A stretch of 64,000 bases of DNA from Actinoplanes derwentensis (GCF_900104725.1 NZ_LT629758.1:10458001-10522000); one strand, 5' to 3'; positions 24,610 to 33,201 are shown, counted from the stretch's first letter. Made by a program: numbers and translations. Notes: a model not told the origin generated them from the letters alone.

Positions 24610-25773
24610 GTGCAGCTACCGGTCTCCGAGGAGTTCTTCCGCGACCCGTACCCGGTCTGGGCCGGCCTGCGCGACTCCGCGCCCGCCAGCCGGGTGGACC
24701 TGCCCGACGGTTCCCCGGTCTGGCTGGTGACCAGGTATTCCGACGTTCGCGCCCTGCTCGGCGACCCCCGGCTGTCCGTCGACAAGAGCAACGGCGACGG
24801 CAGCTGGCGGGGCTTCTCGCTGCCTCCGGCGCTGGACGCCAACCTGCTCAACATGGACCCGCCGAACCACACCCGGATCCGCCGTCTGGTGTCGCAGGCG
24901 TTCACCCCGCGCCGGGTGGAGAACCTGCGGCCGCTGATCCAGCGCACCGCCGACGACCTGCTGGACGCGCTGCCGGGCGACGGCGAGGCGGACCTGATCC
25001 GCGGGTACGCCGGTCCGCTGCCGGTGGCGGTCATCTGCGAGCTGCTCGGGGTGCCGGAGACCGACCGTGCCGACTTCCGGTCGTGGACCGACGTCATGCT
25101 GGTCCCGCCGCGCGACGATCCCCGGGCCGGGCTGCGGGCCGTCGCCGCCATCCACGCCTACCTGGTGGACCTGCTCGCCCGCAAACGCGCCGAACCGGCC
25201 GACGACCTGCTCTCCGCGCTGATCGCCGCCCGCGAGAACGGCGACCGGCTGTCCGAGGACGAGCTGACCTCGCTCGCGTTCCTGCTGCTGCTCGCCGGTT
25301 TCGAGAACACCGTGCACGCCATCGGCACCGGCGTCCTCACCCTGCTGACGGTGCCGGACCGGTCCGGCATGGTGGCGGACATCGGGAAGACCGTCGAGGA
25401 ACTTCTGCGGTACGAGCCACCGGCGACCGTTCTGCTGCGGCGGTTCACCACCGAGGACGTCGAGGTGGACGGCGTCGTGGTGCCGCGGGCGGAGACCGTG
25501 CTCCTCGTGGTCGGCGCGGCGAACCGGGACCCGGCGGTCTTCACCGACCCCGGCACGGTGCTCCCCGGCCGGTCCGGCGGTCACCTGACCTTCGGGCACG
25601 GCATCCACTACTGCGTGGCCGCCCCGCTGGCCCGGATCGAGCTGGAGATCGCCATCGGCACCCTGCTGCGGCGTTTCCCCGAGCTGCGCCTGGCCGTCCC
25701 GGCCGGTGAGCTGCGCTGGCGGCCGTCGTTCCGGGCCCGTGGCCTGGTCGACCTGCCGGTTCGCCTGACCTAG
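24610..25773 (+). CDS. Cytochrome P450
   Basis: A 387-residue class I bacterial P450. FRDPYPVWAGLRDSAP opens the protein; NMDPPNHTRIRRLVSQAFTP is the C-helix heme-propionate region; EELLRYEP holds ExxR; and FGHGIHYCVAAPLARIE holds the heme Cys. Two positions deviate: the residue two after Cys is Ala, not Gly, and the I-helix AGFENT replaces the common AGHETT pattern, keeping Thr. The loop between I and K helices is shorter than usual. GTG 24610 follows AGGAGG. No ferredoxin is encoded nearby. The gene ends 4 nt inside the convergent XRE/ImmA operon. Confidence 0.9.
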   Translation: MQLPVSEEFFRDPYPVWAGLRDSAPASRVDLPDGSPVWLVTRYSDVRALLGDPRLSVDKSNGDGSWRGFSLPPALDANLLNMDPPNHTRIRRLVSQAFTPRRVENLRPLIQRTADDLLDALPGDGEADLIRGYAGPLPVAVICELLGVPETDRADFRSWTDVMLVPPRDDPRAGLRAVAAIHAYLVDLLARKRAEPADDLLSALIAARENGDRLSEDELTSLAFLLLLAGFENTVHAIGTGVLTLLTVPDRSGMVADIGKTVEELLRYEPPATVLLRRFTTEDVEVDGVVVPRAETVLLVVGAANRDPAVFTDPGTVLPGRSGGHLTFGHGIHYCVAAPLARIELEIAIGTLLRRFPELRLAVPAGELRWRPSFRARGLVDLPVRLT

Positions 25774-26162
25774 AAGCGGACGCCGCCGTGGCGGTAACCG
25801 CCGAGGGTGTCGGCGGTCTTCGCGACCAGGGCGGCGCCGAGGTCGACACCCAGGTACTCGGACAGTTCCAGGGTCCGGATCAGGATGTCGGCCAGTTCCA
25901 GGCTGAGCGCGTCGTCCGGGCGGCGGGCCGCCGGGTCCAGGTCCAGGTCGCGGCTGCGGATCTCCTGCAGGGCCTCACTGACCTCGCTCTGCAGCAGCGC
26001 CATCCGGGTCGCCGCGACGTAGGCCCGCCCGCTGGGATGCGCCGCCTCGACGTCGCCGGACCCGGAGAACAGATCGATCTTCCGGGCGTACGCGTGGGCA
26101 CTGCGCTGGGCGTCCGGCAGCAGCGCCGCCAGCGCTTCGATGTGCCGCAGAGTCTCGCTCAC
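25770..26162 (-). CDS. MazG-like helical nucleotide pyrophosphohydrolase-type protein
   Basis: A 130-residue all-alpha protein. MALLQSEVSEALQEIRSRDL supplies the first metal-binding helix (ExxE), and LSLELADILIRTLELSEYLG supplies the second (ExxD), followed by VAKTADTLGGYRHGG. This is the pattern of MazG-like NTP pyrophosphatases, which cleave (d)NTPs to NMP and pyrophosphate. GTG 26162 overlaps the stop of the upstream membrane-protein gene by 4 nt. It is the last gene of the four-gene XRE operon. Function in this cassette is unknown; house-cleaning of nucleotides or signalling-nucleotide turnover are both possible. Confidence 0.75.
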   Translation of the reverse strand: MSETLRHIEALAALLPDAQRSAHAYARKIDLFSGSGDVEAAHPSGRAYVAATRMALLQSEVSEALQEIRSRDLDLDPAARRPDDALSLELADILIRTLELSEYLGVDLGAALVAKTADTLGGYRHGGVRF

Positions 26163-27319
26163 GAAACCACCACCTGTTTGGTCGGTGCGGGCCCGGCCGC
26201 CCGCAGGTGCCGGGCGATGCGCAGCAGATGCGCGGTCTCCCCGGCGATGTCGGTGCCGCCCCGAGGGTCGGCCGTCCAGCGTTCGGCGGGTTGTTCGCCG
26301 CGAGCCTTGGCCCGGATCGCGGCCGCCAGCACGGCAGCCTGCACCCGATAGGGGTCGCCGTAGTCCGCCTCCCGCGCCACCCGGGCGTCGAACCACGGGC
26401 GCAGCGCCAGCCAGCCGTCGCGGATCTCGACCACCAGCCGGACCAGGCGGTAGTCGATGTCCCGGACCGCACCGCGGCGGGTGTGGCTCGGGTCGAGCGC
26501 GATCTCCGGGGTGGCCCGGCTCAGCAACGCCCACAGCGGGTAGAGCCGGTGGTAGGTGCGCAGCCGCTGCAGCCAGGCTGCGGCGGCGGCCACCTTCGGA
26601 CCCCAGGAGGGGATGGTGAAACCGATCAGGATGAGCACGCAGCCCGGCCCGGTGAGCAGCGGCGACATCTGCTGCTGCACGGCCGCCGGGATCGGTTCCC
26701 AGCCGATGTTGCGAGCGCCGATGTAGAACGCCTTCTCGGCGCAGTAGGCCAGCCCGAAGACCGCGCCCCAGCCGACCAGCCGCAGACCGAGGCGCAGGAA
26801 CCGTTGCCGGGTCCGGCGGGCGAACCGCCAGGACAGTCGCAGGATGTCGGCCAGCGCGATCACGAAGTAGCCCAGGTACACCATCATGTACTCGGCCATG
26901 TAGGGCGCGTCGCCGTACCGGGTGGTGAACTCGCTGGTCAAAGTGGTGTCGAGGGGCGCGAGCGCGAAGAGGACGGCCATCGCCGCGGCACCGGCGGCCA
27001 CCGCGAGGAACCGGAACCAGGTGCTGCGCCGGGGCGGGTCGGTGACCGTCCAGTGCAGCAGGAGCAGTTGCACCGAGACAGCGAACCCGATGATCCCGTA
27101 GTGGGCGATCAGCCGGGCGATGTTGGGGACACCGAACAGTTCGTCGATGCGCACGTAGACGAACGGGGTGTTCGCGGCCGGCGCCCAGACCAGGCAGGCC
27201 AGCATCGTCACCAGCGCGCGCCGGGTCGCGCTGCGCGGATCCCGGATCAACGGCGGGATCTTGTACGCCAGCGCGATCAGTGCCAGTGCCGCCACCAGCG
27301 GATAGATCACCGAGGACAT
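26159..27319 (-). CDS. Seven-helix membrane protein of the MAB_1171c/DUF6545 type
   Basis: A 386-residue protein. The N-terminal two-thirds contain about seven hydrophobic helices (starting YPLVAALALIALAYKIPPLI, later ALVTMLACLVWAPAANTPFV and YMAEYMMVYLGYFVIALAD). A cytoplasmic helical domain of about 130 residues follows, with LYPLWALLSRATPEIAL and DIDYRLVRLVVEIRDGWLAL. I recognise this as the family annotated MAB_1171c-like putative transporter. The family often travels with XRE and ImmA/IrrE genes, as here. No transport substrate is known to me. It begins 3 nt after the protease stop and overlaps the MazG-like gene by 4 nt. Confidence 0.75.
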   Translation of the reverse strand: MSSVIYPLVAALALIALAYKIPPLIRDPRSATRRALVTMLACLVWAPAANTPFVYVRIDELFGVPNIARLIAHYGIIGFAVSVQLLLLHWTVTDPPRRSTWFRFLAVAAGAAAMAVLFALAPLDTTLTSEFTTRYGDAPYMAEYMMVYLGYFVIALADILRLSWRFARRTRQRFLRLGLRLVGWGAVFGLAYCAEKAFYIGARNIGWEPIPAAVQQQMSPLLTGPGCVLILIGFTIPSWGPKVAAAAAWLQRLRTYHRLYPLWALLSRATPEIALDPSHTRRGAVRDIDYRLVRLVVEIRDGWLALRPWFDARVAREADYGDPYRVQAAVLAAAIRAKARGEQPAERWTADPRGGTDIAGETAHLLRIARHLRAAGPAPTKQVVVS

Positions 27320-27322
27320 CGC

Positions 27323-27835
27323 TCACCGCCCGCCGGGGTCGATGAGCGTGTGGTGCAGGCGGTTGAGCACCGGGTCCTCGGTGGCGGCGGGCCGGGGCCG
27401 GGCCAGCACCGAACGGCGCAGCAGCAGGGAGGCGATCATCTCGGCCTCCTTCTCCTGGACCTCGCTGTAGTCGGTGCGGCCCAGCACGGCCTGCACCAGC
27501 GACGGGTCGAGGTCGGGCAGCAGCAGGCGGGAGGCCTCGGCGTCGAGGACCGGCGCGGTCAAATGGCCGCAGATCAGATGGCCCAGCTCGTGCCGGATGA
27601 TGTGCTCCTGATGCATCCGGCTGGTGCCGGCCTCGTAGAAGACGACGTCGAACCGCTCGGTGCGCACCGCGAGCCCGCACGGGCTGGAGGTGGGCAGGTG
27701 CTCGCCGATCAGGTGGATCGGGCGGCCCTGCCGGCCGGCCAGGACGTCGCACAGCTCGCGGACCCCGGCGGCGTCCGGCAGGCCGAGGTCGGCAAGGATC
27801 CGCTCGCACCGGCGGCGCAGCGCGCGATCGGCCAT
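27323..27835 (-). CDS. ImmA/IrrE-family metallopeptidase
   Basis: A 170-residue protein with the zinc-binding HExxH motif in IIRHELGHLICGH (about residues 79-91) and a downstream Glu-rich helix (VQEKEAEMIASLLL) that can supply the third ligand. ImmA/IrrE peptidases typically cleave a partner XRE-type repressor in response to a signal. Here the partner is the adjacent XRE gene, whose stop overlaps this ATG (ATGA). The arrangement suggests inducible control of the operon. Confidence 0.9.
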   Translation of the reverse strand: MADRALRRRCERILADLGLPDAAGVRELCDVLAGRQGRPIHLIGEHLPTSSPCGLAVRTERFDVVFYEAGTSRMHQEHIIRHELGHLICGHLTAPVLDAEASRLLLPDLDPSLVQAVLGRTDYSEVQEKEAEMIASLLLRRSVLARPRPAATEDPVLNRLHHTLIDPGGR

Positions 27836-28350
27836 CAGGCGGTTCTCTCGTCGCTCTCGTCGCTCTCGTCGAGCCCTTCGAGTTTGCGGCAGCGGTCGAC
27901 GAGTAGTTCGATCAGGTGGGTGCTGTCGTCGGAGAGCCCCTGCTGGCGCAGCACCCGGCGGAGCGCGACCTGCTGGACCTTCATCTGCCGGAGTTCGTTG
28001 AGCATGTCGATCTGCTCGCGCACCCGCCGGGTGACCGCGTCGTCCACGAAGAACCCCGGATCCACCCCGAAGGCCCGGGCCAGGGCCTGTACGTGGGAGG
28101 TACGCGGATCGGTGGTGATGCCGCGGCGCATCTCCCCGACGTAGGCGGCGCTGATGGTGACTCCGGTGCCGTCCCGCCGCCCCAGCTCGTTGATCTTGTT
28201 GGCGATCTCCTTGGTGGTGTACCGCCGGCCGGACTCCTCGCCCGGCCCCAGTTCACCGGCGGTCGGCCGGACCCGGTCGAAGAGGAACTCCAGTCGGGCC
28301 GCGAGTGTCTCCGGAGCCGGTGAGTCGTGTCCGGTCTGGTGCGGCGCCAC
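27835..28350 (-). CDS. XRE-family transcriptional regulator
   Basis: A 171-residue protein. The DNA-binding part is an extended XRE helix-turn-helix: RRYTTKEIANKINEL, then GVTISAAYVGEMRRGITTD (about residues 37-75). The C-terminal half is helical and charged (REQIDMLNELRQMKVQQVAL, then EGLDESDESDERTA). GTG 28350 was chosen because AGGAGG lies 5 nt upstream. It heads a four-gene operon with an ImmA/IrrE protease, which is the classical repressor/protease pairing. A near-palindrome 66-83 nt upstream is a candidate operator. Confidence 0.85.
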   Translation of the reverse strand: MAPHQTGHDSPAPETLAARLEFLFDRVRPTAGELGPGEESGRRYTTKEIANKINELGRRDGTGVTISAAYVGEMRRGITTDPRTSHVQALARAFGVDPGFFVDDAVTRRVREQIDMLNELRQMKVQQVALRRVLRQQGLSDDSTHLIELLVDRCRKLEGLDESDESDERTA

Positions 28351-28415
28351 CGGTCCTCCTAGATGGACGTGCGGTAAACAGTCGTGTCGCGGAATCGCCC
28401 GGCGGTACACGCTCG

Positions 28416-28433
28416 TTGACACCAAAGTGTAAA
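28416..28433. promoter_or_regulatory. Candidate XRE operator overlapping a -35 box
   Basis: TTGACACCAAAGTGTAAA is a near-perfect dyad (TTGACAC-4-GTGTAAA, one mismatched pair). Its first six bases form a consensus -35 TTGACA, with TATAGT at 28441-28446 after a 19-bp spacer, facing right. The 253-nt gap 28351-28603 contains no other supported gene, so what a rightward transcript would serve is unclear. Confidence 0.5.
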
Positions 28434-28560
28434 GACAGCGTATAGTCGCGACGGCGGGACAACGCATGTAGCTCGATGTCGCAATGTAGAGCACGGGCGT
28501 GTTCCGGGCCAGCGCCACCCCACGGGGACTGAGGGGCAGTGATGCGCCTCCGGGGGCACG

Positions 28561-28592
28561 GCGACCGGTGGGAGGAGAATTCCACCGGTCGC
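28561..28592. terminator. Hairpin terminator for the minus-strand gene at 28604
   Basis: A perfect 11-bp inverted repeat GCGACCGGTGG / CCACCGGTCGC with a 10-nt loop begins 12 nt downstream of the stop of the minus-strand gene at 28604-29083. No T-run follows on the minus strand, which is common in high-GC actinobacteria. Confidence 0.7.
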
Positions 28593-28603
28593 CCGGCGTC
28601 GTC

Positions 28604-29083
28604 CTACCGGGCCCGGGCCTCCTTGTGCGCGTCGGCGAGCTGGACCGCCAGGATGCCGGCGAACTCGACCGTTGCCATCCGTACCGCCAATGCTCTGGTG
28701 GGGTGGGGGTGGCTTTTTCTGGTCAGCCGGGCCAGCCAGCGCTTCTCCAGCTGACGGCGGCCGACGAGCGCCGCCACCGACAGGGCGAGCGCTCCCGCGG
28801 TCAGGGCGGCTTTGCGCTTGTCGAAGACGAACTCCGGCTCCTGGGTGGCAGCCGGCGGATCGGAGACCGGGAACGGGTGCGGGGCGAGCGCGATCTCGTC
28901 GCCGGCGGCACCGGTCTTGTCCGGCGTGACGGCGTAACTGACGGCGGCCAGCGCGGCTACCGTGCCGGCGCGGGCCAGGCGGCGGCGGGCCGGCGACAGC
29001 TCGCGGGCCGCGATCCAGGTGCCGCTGACACCGGCTTGCAGGACGGCCATGCCGACGGCGCGCAGGTACGGAGAGGTAGGCAT
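28604..29083 (-). CDS. Unknown small protein with two hydrophobic segments
   Basis: A 159-residue protein. Hydrophobic stretches at about residues 38-52 (AGTVAALAAVSYAV) and 92-107 (AALTAGALALSVAALV) are joined by a polar linker with many Pro (APHPFPVSDPPAATQEP). The C-terminal third is basic and helical (RRQLEKRWLARLTRKSHPH), ending ADAHKEARAR. It resembles the unnamed small membrane proteins common in actinobacteria; I cannot assign a function. It is divergent from the sugar-binding lipoprotein gene and ends before a hairpin. Confidence 0.7.
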   Translation of the reverse strand: MPTSPYLRAVGMAVLQAGVSGTWIAARELSPARRRLARAGTVAALAAVSYAVTPDKTGAAGDEIALAPHPFPVSDPPAATQEPEFVFDKRKAALTAGALALSVAALVGRRQLEKRWLARLTRKSHPHPTRALAVRMATVEFAGILAVQLADAHKEARAR

Positions 29084-29147
29084 GGCCAGACCTTATCGAG
29101 GCCCGGCTACCGGCACGCTTTGGTGCGATAAAGGGTAGATTGCATGG

Positions 29148-30119
29148 ATGAGGCGGACGTCGACGGTCCTGGCCATGCTGACCGCGGTCTTCTGTTCGGC
29201 GTGCGGCGGCACCGGCACCGAGAGCGCCCCGGCCGACGACGGCTCGGTCAGTCTCGGCTTCGTGCAGGTGGGCAGCGACGGGGCCTGGCACCGGGCGAAC
29301 ACCCGGTCGATCGTGCAGGCCGCCGCCACCGCCGGAGTCGCCCTGGACGTGCGCGACGACGGGCGCACCCAGGAGCAGCAGATCGCCGACCTGCGGGACC
29401 TGATCGCCCGCGGGGTGGACGTCCTCGCCCTCTCCCCGGTCGTCGAGTCCGGCTGGGACGGGGTGCTCCAGCAGGCCAAGGACGCCGGAATCCCGGTCAT
29501 CCTCACCGACCGGGCGGTCGACACCACCGACACCTCGCTCTACGTCTCGGCGCTCGGCTCCGACTTCACCGCCCAGGGCCGCAAAGCCGGCGAGTGGATG
29601 GTCGGGCGGTTCCGCGACACCACCGGCCCGGTCAAGGTCGTCGAGATCGAGGGGACCACCGGATCGGCCGCCGCCAACGGCCGGCTCGCCGGGTTCCACA
29701 CCGCGATCAAGGCCGCCCCGCACCTGGAGGTGATCGCCTCCCGCGACGGTGACTTCAGCCGGGAGGGCGGGCAGAAGGTGATGGCCGGATTCCTCACCAA
29801 GTACCCCGACATCGACGCGGTCTACGCGCACAACGACGAGGAGGGCATCGGTGCCGTCGCCGCCATCGAGGCAGCCGGGAAGAAGCCCGGCAAGGACATC
29901 GCGCTCGTCACGGTGGACGCCAGCCGGGACGGGCTCACCGCTCTCGCCGCGGGCAAGCTCGACTTCGTCGTCGAATGCAACCCACTGTTCGGCCCCCAGC
30001 TGCTGGATCTGGTGGCCAAAGCCGCCGCCGGCGAGACCACGCCCCGGCACGTGCCGGTGACCGAGACCGTCTTCGACGCCGAGGCCGCCCGCAAAGCCCT
30101 GCCCACCCGGGAGTACTAG
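29148..30119 (+). CDS. Sugar-binding lipoprotein (RbsB/YtfQ-like), orphan
   Basis: A 323-residue type I periplasmic-binding lipoprotein; signal MRRTSTVLAMLTAVF ends in the lipobox CSAC. VSLGFVQVGSDGAWHRANTR, QQIADLRDLIARGVDVLALS and AVYAHNDEEGIGAVAAIEAA are typical of ribose/galactofuranose receptors, closest in pattern to YtfQ. No permease or ATPase gene is adjacent, so it either uses components encoded elsewhere or serves as a sensor. A TAGATT box 3-8 nt before the ATG suggests a leaderless or near-leaderless transcript. It converges on a TRAP-type binding protein with a 15-nt gap. Confidence 0.9.
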   Translation: MRRTSTVLAMLTAVFCSACGGTGTESAPADDGSVSLGFVQVGSDGAWHRANTRSIVQAAATAGVALDVRDDGRTQEQQIADLRDLIARGVDVLALSPVVESGWDGVLQQAKDAGIPVILTDRAVDTTDTSLYVSALGSDFTAQGRKAGEWMVGRFRDTTGPVKVVEIEGTTGSAAANGRLAGFHTAIKAAPHLEVIASRDGDFSREGGQKVMAGFLTKYPDIDAVYAHNDEEGIGAVAAIEAAGKKPGKDIALVTVDASRDGLTALAAGKLDFVVECNPLFGPQLLDLVAKAAAGETTPRHVPVTETVFDAEAARKALPTREY

Positions 30120-30134
30120 GGCCTGGCCGGCGCA

Positions 30135-31151
30135 CTAGCCCAGTTCGGGCAGCAGGCTGGCCAGGTCACCGAAGGTGCCCCGGTGCTCGCGCAGCATCGG
30201 GGCCAGGGTCTTGCGGAACGCGGTCGAGTCGACCTCGTTCGTCCACGCACCCTGCGCATCCGCCGCCGCCACCTGGTCGAAGGTGGCCGCCGTCCAGAGC
30301 CGCAACTGCTCGTCGCGGGTGAGCACTCCGGCCTGCATGATCGCGTCCCGGTCCTTGGCCGGCAGCCCGGCCAGCCAGGTCTTGCTGGCCAGCAACACGT
30401 CCACGGTGTGCTGGTGCCGGGTCCAGGAGAAGTACCGGGCGTACTGCGCGTGCTGTTCGGTGGCGTAGAAGACGGCACTGTTCTCGGCACCGTCGACCAG
30501 CCGCTGCTCCAGCGCCGAGGCGATGTCGTTGGTGGCCAGCGGCACCGCCATGGCTCCGAGCGCGTTCACCATGTCGATCGACACGATGTTCTGCGGCACC
30601 CGGATCCGCATTCCTTTGAGGTCGGCCGGGGTGTAGATCTGACGCAGCCGGTTGTAGACGTTGCGGTCCCCGCCATAGAAGAACGCCAGCACCGTCAGAC
30701 CGTGCTCGTCGAGGATGCTGGTGCAGCGGCGGCCCAGTTCCCCGCGGATCGCCTCCAGACAGCTGCCCTGCCCGCGGAAGACGTATGGCAGGTTGACCAC
30801 GCCGAGCCGTTTGTCGTACGCGGTCAGGTTCGCCAGCAGCGTCTTGCAGAACGCGACCTGACCGGTCCGGACCATCTCGGTCACCCGGTTGTCGTCGCCC
30901 AGCGCCCCGCCCGGTTTCACCTCGACCGTGTACTTTCCACCGGTCAGCGCATTGACCTGGGTGCCGAAGAAGTTCTCGGCCACCACCATCGGGCTGTTGC
31001 CCTTCACCGGCTCGCCGAGCTGCACGGCGACCGGCCCGTCGGTGCCGCCGCCACCCTCCGACTCGCCGCAGCCGGTCACCAGCGCCAGCCCGACCGTCCC
31101 GGCGACCGTGCACGCCGAGGTCAGCAGAGATCGACGGTTCACCTGACCCAC
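30135..31151 (-). CDS. TRAP-type (DctP) solute-binding lipoprotein, orphan
   Basis: A 338-residue receptor with a twin-arginine-like signal (NRRSLLTSACTVAGTVGLAL) ending in the lipobox VTGC. The DctP fold is visible: GGALGDDNRVTEMVRTGQVA, VVNLPYVFRG, and DLKGMRIRVPQNIVSIDMVN, the segment with the family Arg that binds carboxylate ligands. TRAP membrane subunits (DctQ/DctM) are absent. The gene follows a GGDEF-EAL gene by 19 nt on the same strand. An extracellular receptor co-transcribed with a c-di-GMP enzyme and lacking a transporter is best explained as a sensor. GTG 31151 or 31142 are both possible starts. Confidence 0.88.
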   Translation of the reverse strand: MGQVNRRSLLTSACTVAGTVGLALVTGCGESEGGGGTDGPVAVQLGEPVKGNSPMVVAENFFGTQVNALTGGKYTVEVKPGGALGDDNRVTEMVRTGQVAFCKTLLANLTAYDKRLGVVNLPYVFRGQGSCLEAIRGELGRRCTSILDEHGLTVLAFFYGGDRNVYNRLRQIYTPADLKGMRIRVPQNIVSIDMVNALGAMAVPLATNDIASALEQRLVDGAENSAVFYATEQHAQYARYFSWTRHQHTVDVLLASKTWLAGLPAKDRDAIMQAGVLTRDEQLRLWTAATFDQVAAADAQGAWTNEVDSTAFRKTLAPMLREHRGTFGDLASLLPELG

Positions 31152-31170
31152 GGTAATCGGGCCGGACTTC

Positions 31171-33189
31171 TCAGACCGCGGTAATCGCCAGATCGGGAGA
31201 TCCGGCCCGGTCGAGCCAGACGGTCAGATCAGCGGCCGGCAACGGACGGCTGATGTGGTAGCCCTGCGCCTCGTGACAGCCGAGGTCCCGCAGCGCCCGC
31301 ATCGCCGACTCGTCCTCGACACCCTCGGCGACGACCCGCAGGTGCAGGTTCTTGCCCAGGTCGACGACGGCTCGCACGATCGTCTCGTCGCGGGAGTTCT
31401 CACTCATCCGCATCACGAAACTCCGGTCGATCTTCAGCTCGTGCGGGGGCATGTCCCGCAGGTGCGCGATCGAGGAGTAACCGGTGCCGAAGTCGTCGAT
31501 CGAGATCTTCACGCCGTACGCGCGAAGCTCCTGAAGCACCTCACCGGCCCGCTGGGTGTCCCCGATGACGGCACTCTCGGTGATCTCCAGGGTGAGCAGG
31601 CCGGGCCGGACCCCGTGCCGGGCGAGCGCGTCGACGATCATCAGCGGGAACGTGTCGTCGGCCAGCGACCGGGCCGGGATGTTCACCGACACCGGCAGCT
31701 CGTGGCCGGACCGCTCCCACTCGGCGATCTGCGCCAGCGCCTGCTCCAGCACGTCGGCTGTGATCAGGTCGATCAGCCCGCTCTCCTCGGCCAGCGGTAC
31801 GAACACCCCCGGCGCGAGCAGTCCTCGCTCCGGATGCTGCCAGCGGACCAGGGCCTCAGCCCCGCACGTCGCACCGGTGGCCAGCTCCACCTTCGGCTGG
31901 TAGTAGACGACCAGCTCACCGCGCTCGACACCCTGCCGCAGCTCGCTCAGCAGGGTCAGCCGGTTGGTGTCACCGCCGTCCAGCGACACGTCGTAACCGA
32001 CCACCCCGTCCCGGCGGCGTTTCGCCGCGTACATCGCGACGTCCGCGTGCTGCAGCAGCTCCGAGGCGTCGGCGCCGTCGGCCGGGTACATCGACACCCC
32101 GATGCTCGCGTCGATGTCGACCATCAGCCCGCTCAGCTCGATCGGCTGGCGCAACGTCTCCAGCAGCCGGTGCCCGGCCTCCAGGGCGGCCTCCGGTTCC
32201 GCGGTGGCCGGCAGCACCACGGCGAACTCGTCGCCGCCGAGCCGGACCACCGAGTCACCGGCCCGGCAGGTCCGGGTCAGCCGCTGCGCCACCTCGCACA
32301 GCAGCTTGTCCCCGGCCTGGTGCCCGAGCGTGTCGTTGACCTCCTTGAACCGGTCCAGGTCGATCAGCAGCAGACTGAACGGCTCGCCGGTCCGCTCGCC
32401 CTCGTGGACCGCCGCGGCCAGCCGGTCCTGGAACATCGTCCGGTTGCCGAGCCCGGTCAGCGGGTCGTGGGTGGCCTCGTGCAGCCGCCGCTCGGCCTGC
32501 CGTTCGGCCCGGCGCTGATAACCGATCAGTACGAAAGCGCACACCGCGAACAACAGCACCACGACCGGGATCATCAGCTCGGCGAGGGTACGGACCAGGA
32601 TCGTGCGCCGGTCGACACCCCGCAGATAGTCCGCCAGCTCCTGCTGGTTGCTGTGCACGTTCTCGAGCACCTCGTCACGCAGCGGGGCGAAGGTCAGCTC
32701 CGCCAGCTCGCCGTAGCCCTGCACGTTCGAACCACGCTCGGTCCGCGACATGATCTCGACGACGATCCGGCTGTAGTTGGCGTACGCGCCCCGGATCGCG
32801 TCCAGCTCCACCTGGCCGACGGCCCGGTTACGCTGAAGCCAGTCCAGGTCGGCGCGGGCCGAGTCGAGGGTCGCGGCCAGCTGCTCACTGCGGTAGTGGG
32901 TACCACCGGTGGCCAGGTACTCGTGCAGCGCGGCGTCCTGCGCGTTGATCCGGACCGAGATGTCGTTGAGGACCTTGGTGGTCTCCTGGGTCCGGCGGAC
33001 CTCCCGGGTCGCGTCGGCGGTGACCGTGGAGGCGAAGACGGCGGACCCGGCCAGGATGGTGATGCCCACGGCGGTGCCCGCGATGGCCGACCGCGCCACC
33101 GCACGACTGGCCATCAGACGGCGCCACCACCCGCGCGGCGCCATCCGATCCGATCCTGCGCTTCCGGTCACGGAGACAACTTCGGCCAC
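31171..33189 (-). CDS. Membrane GGDEF-EAL protein
   Basis: A 672-residue protein. TM1 lies at about 31-55, an extracellular helical sensor at 56-200, TM2 at about 203-225, the GGDEF domain at 235-400 (GGDEF at 318-322, with intact I-site RAGD) and the EAL domain at 405-665 (EALVRW at 445-450, ITESAVIG, DDFGTGYSSIAHLRDM, and AEGVEDESAMRALRDLGCHE). Both catalytic motifs look intact, so it could make and degrade c-di-GMP. It is followed 19 nt later by the DctP-like receptor gene, a likely extracellular partner of the sensor domain. Confidence 0.92.
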   Translation of the reverse strand: MAEVVSVTGSAGSDRMAPRGWWRRLMASRAVARSAIAGTAVGITILAGSAVFASTVTADATREVRRTQETTKVLNDISVRINAQDAALHEYLATGGTHYRSEQLAATLDSARADLDWLQRNRAVGQVELDAIRGAYANYSRIVVEIMSRTERGSNVQGYGELAELTFAPLRDEVLENVHSNQQELADYLRGVDRRTILVRTLAELMIPVVVLLFAVCAFVLIGYQRRAERQAERRLHEATHDPLTGLGNRTMFQDRLAAAVHEGERTGEPFSLLLIDLDRFKEVNDTLGHQAGDKLLCEVAQRLTRTCRAGDSVVRLGGDEFAVVLPATAEPEAALEAGHRLLETLRQPIELSGLMVDIDASIGVSMYPADGADASELLQHADVAMYAAKRRRDGVVGYDVSLDGGDTNRLTLLSELRQGVERGELVVYYQPKVELATGATCGAEALVRWQHPERGLLAPGVFVPLAEESGLIDLITADVLEQALAQIAEWERSGHELPVSVNIPARSLADDTFPLMIVDALARHGVRPGLLTLEITESAVIGDTQRAGEVLQELRAYGVKISIDDFGTGYSSIAHLRDMPPHELKIDRSFVMRMSENSRDETIVRAVVDLGKNLHLRVVAEGVEDESAMRALRDLGCHEAQGYHISRPLPAADLTVWLDRAGSPDLAITAV

Positions 33190-33201
33190 CCGGCGCCGAA
33201 G

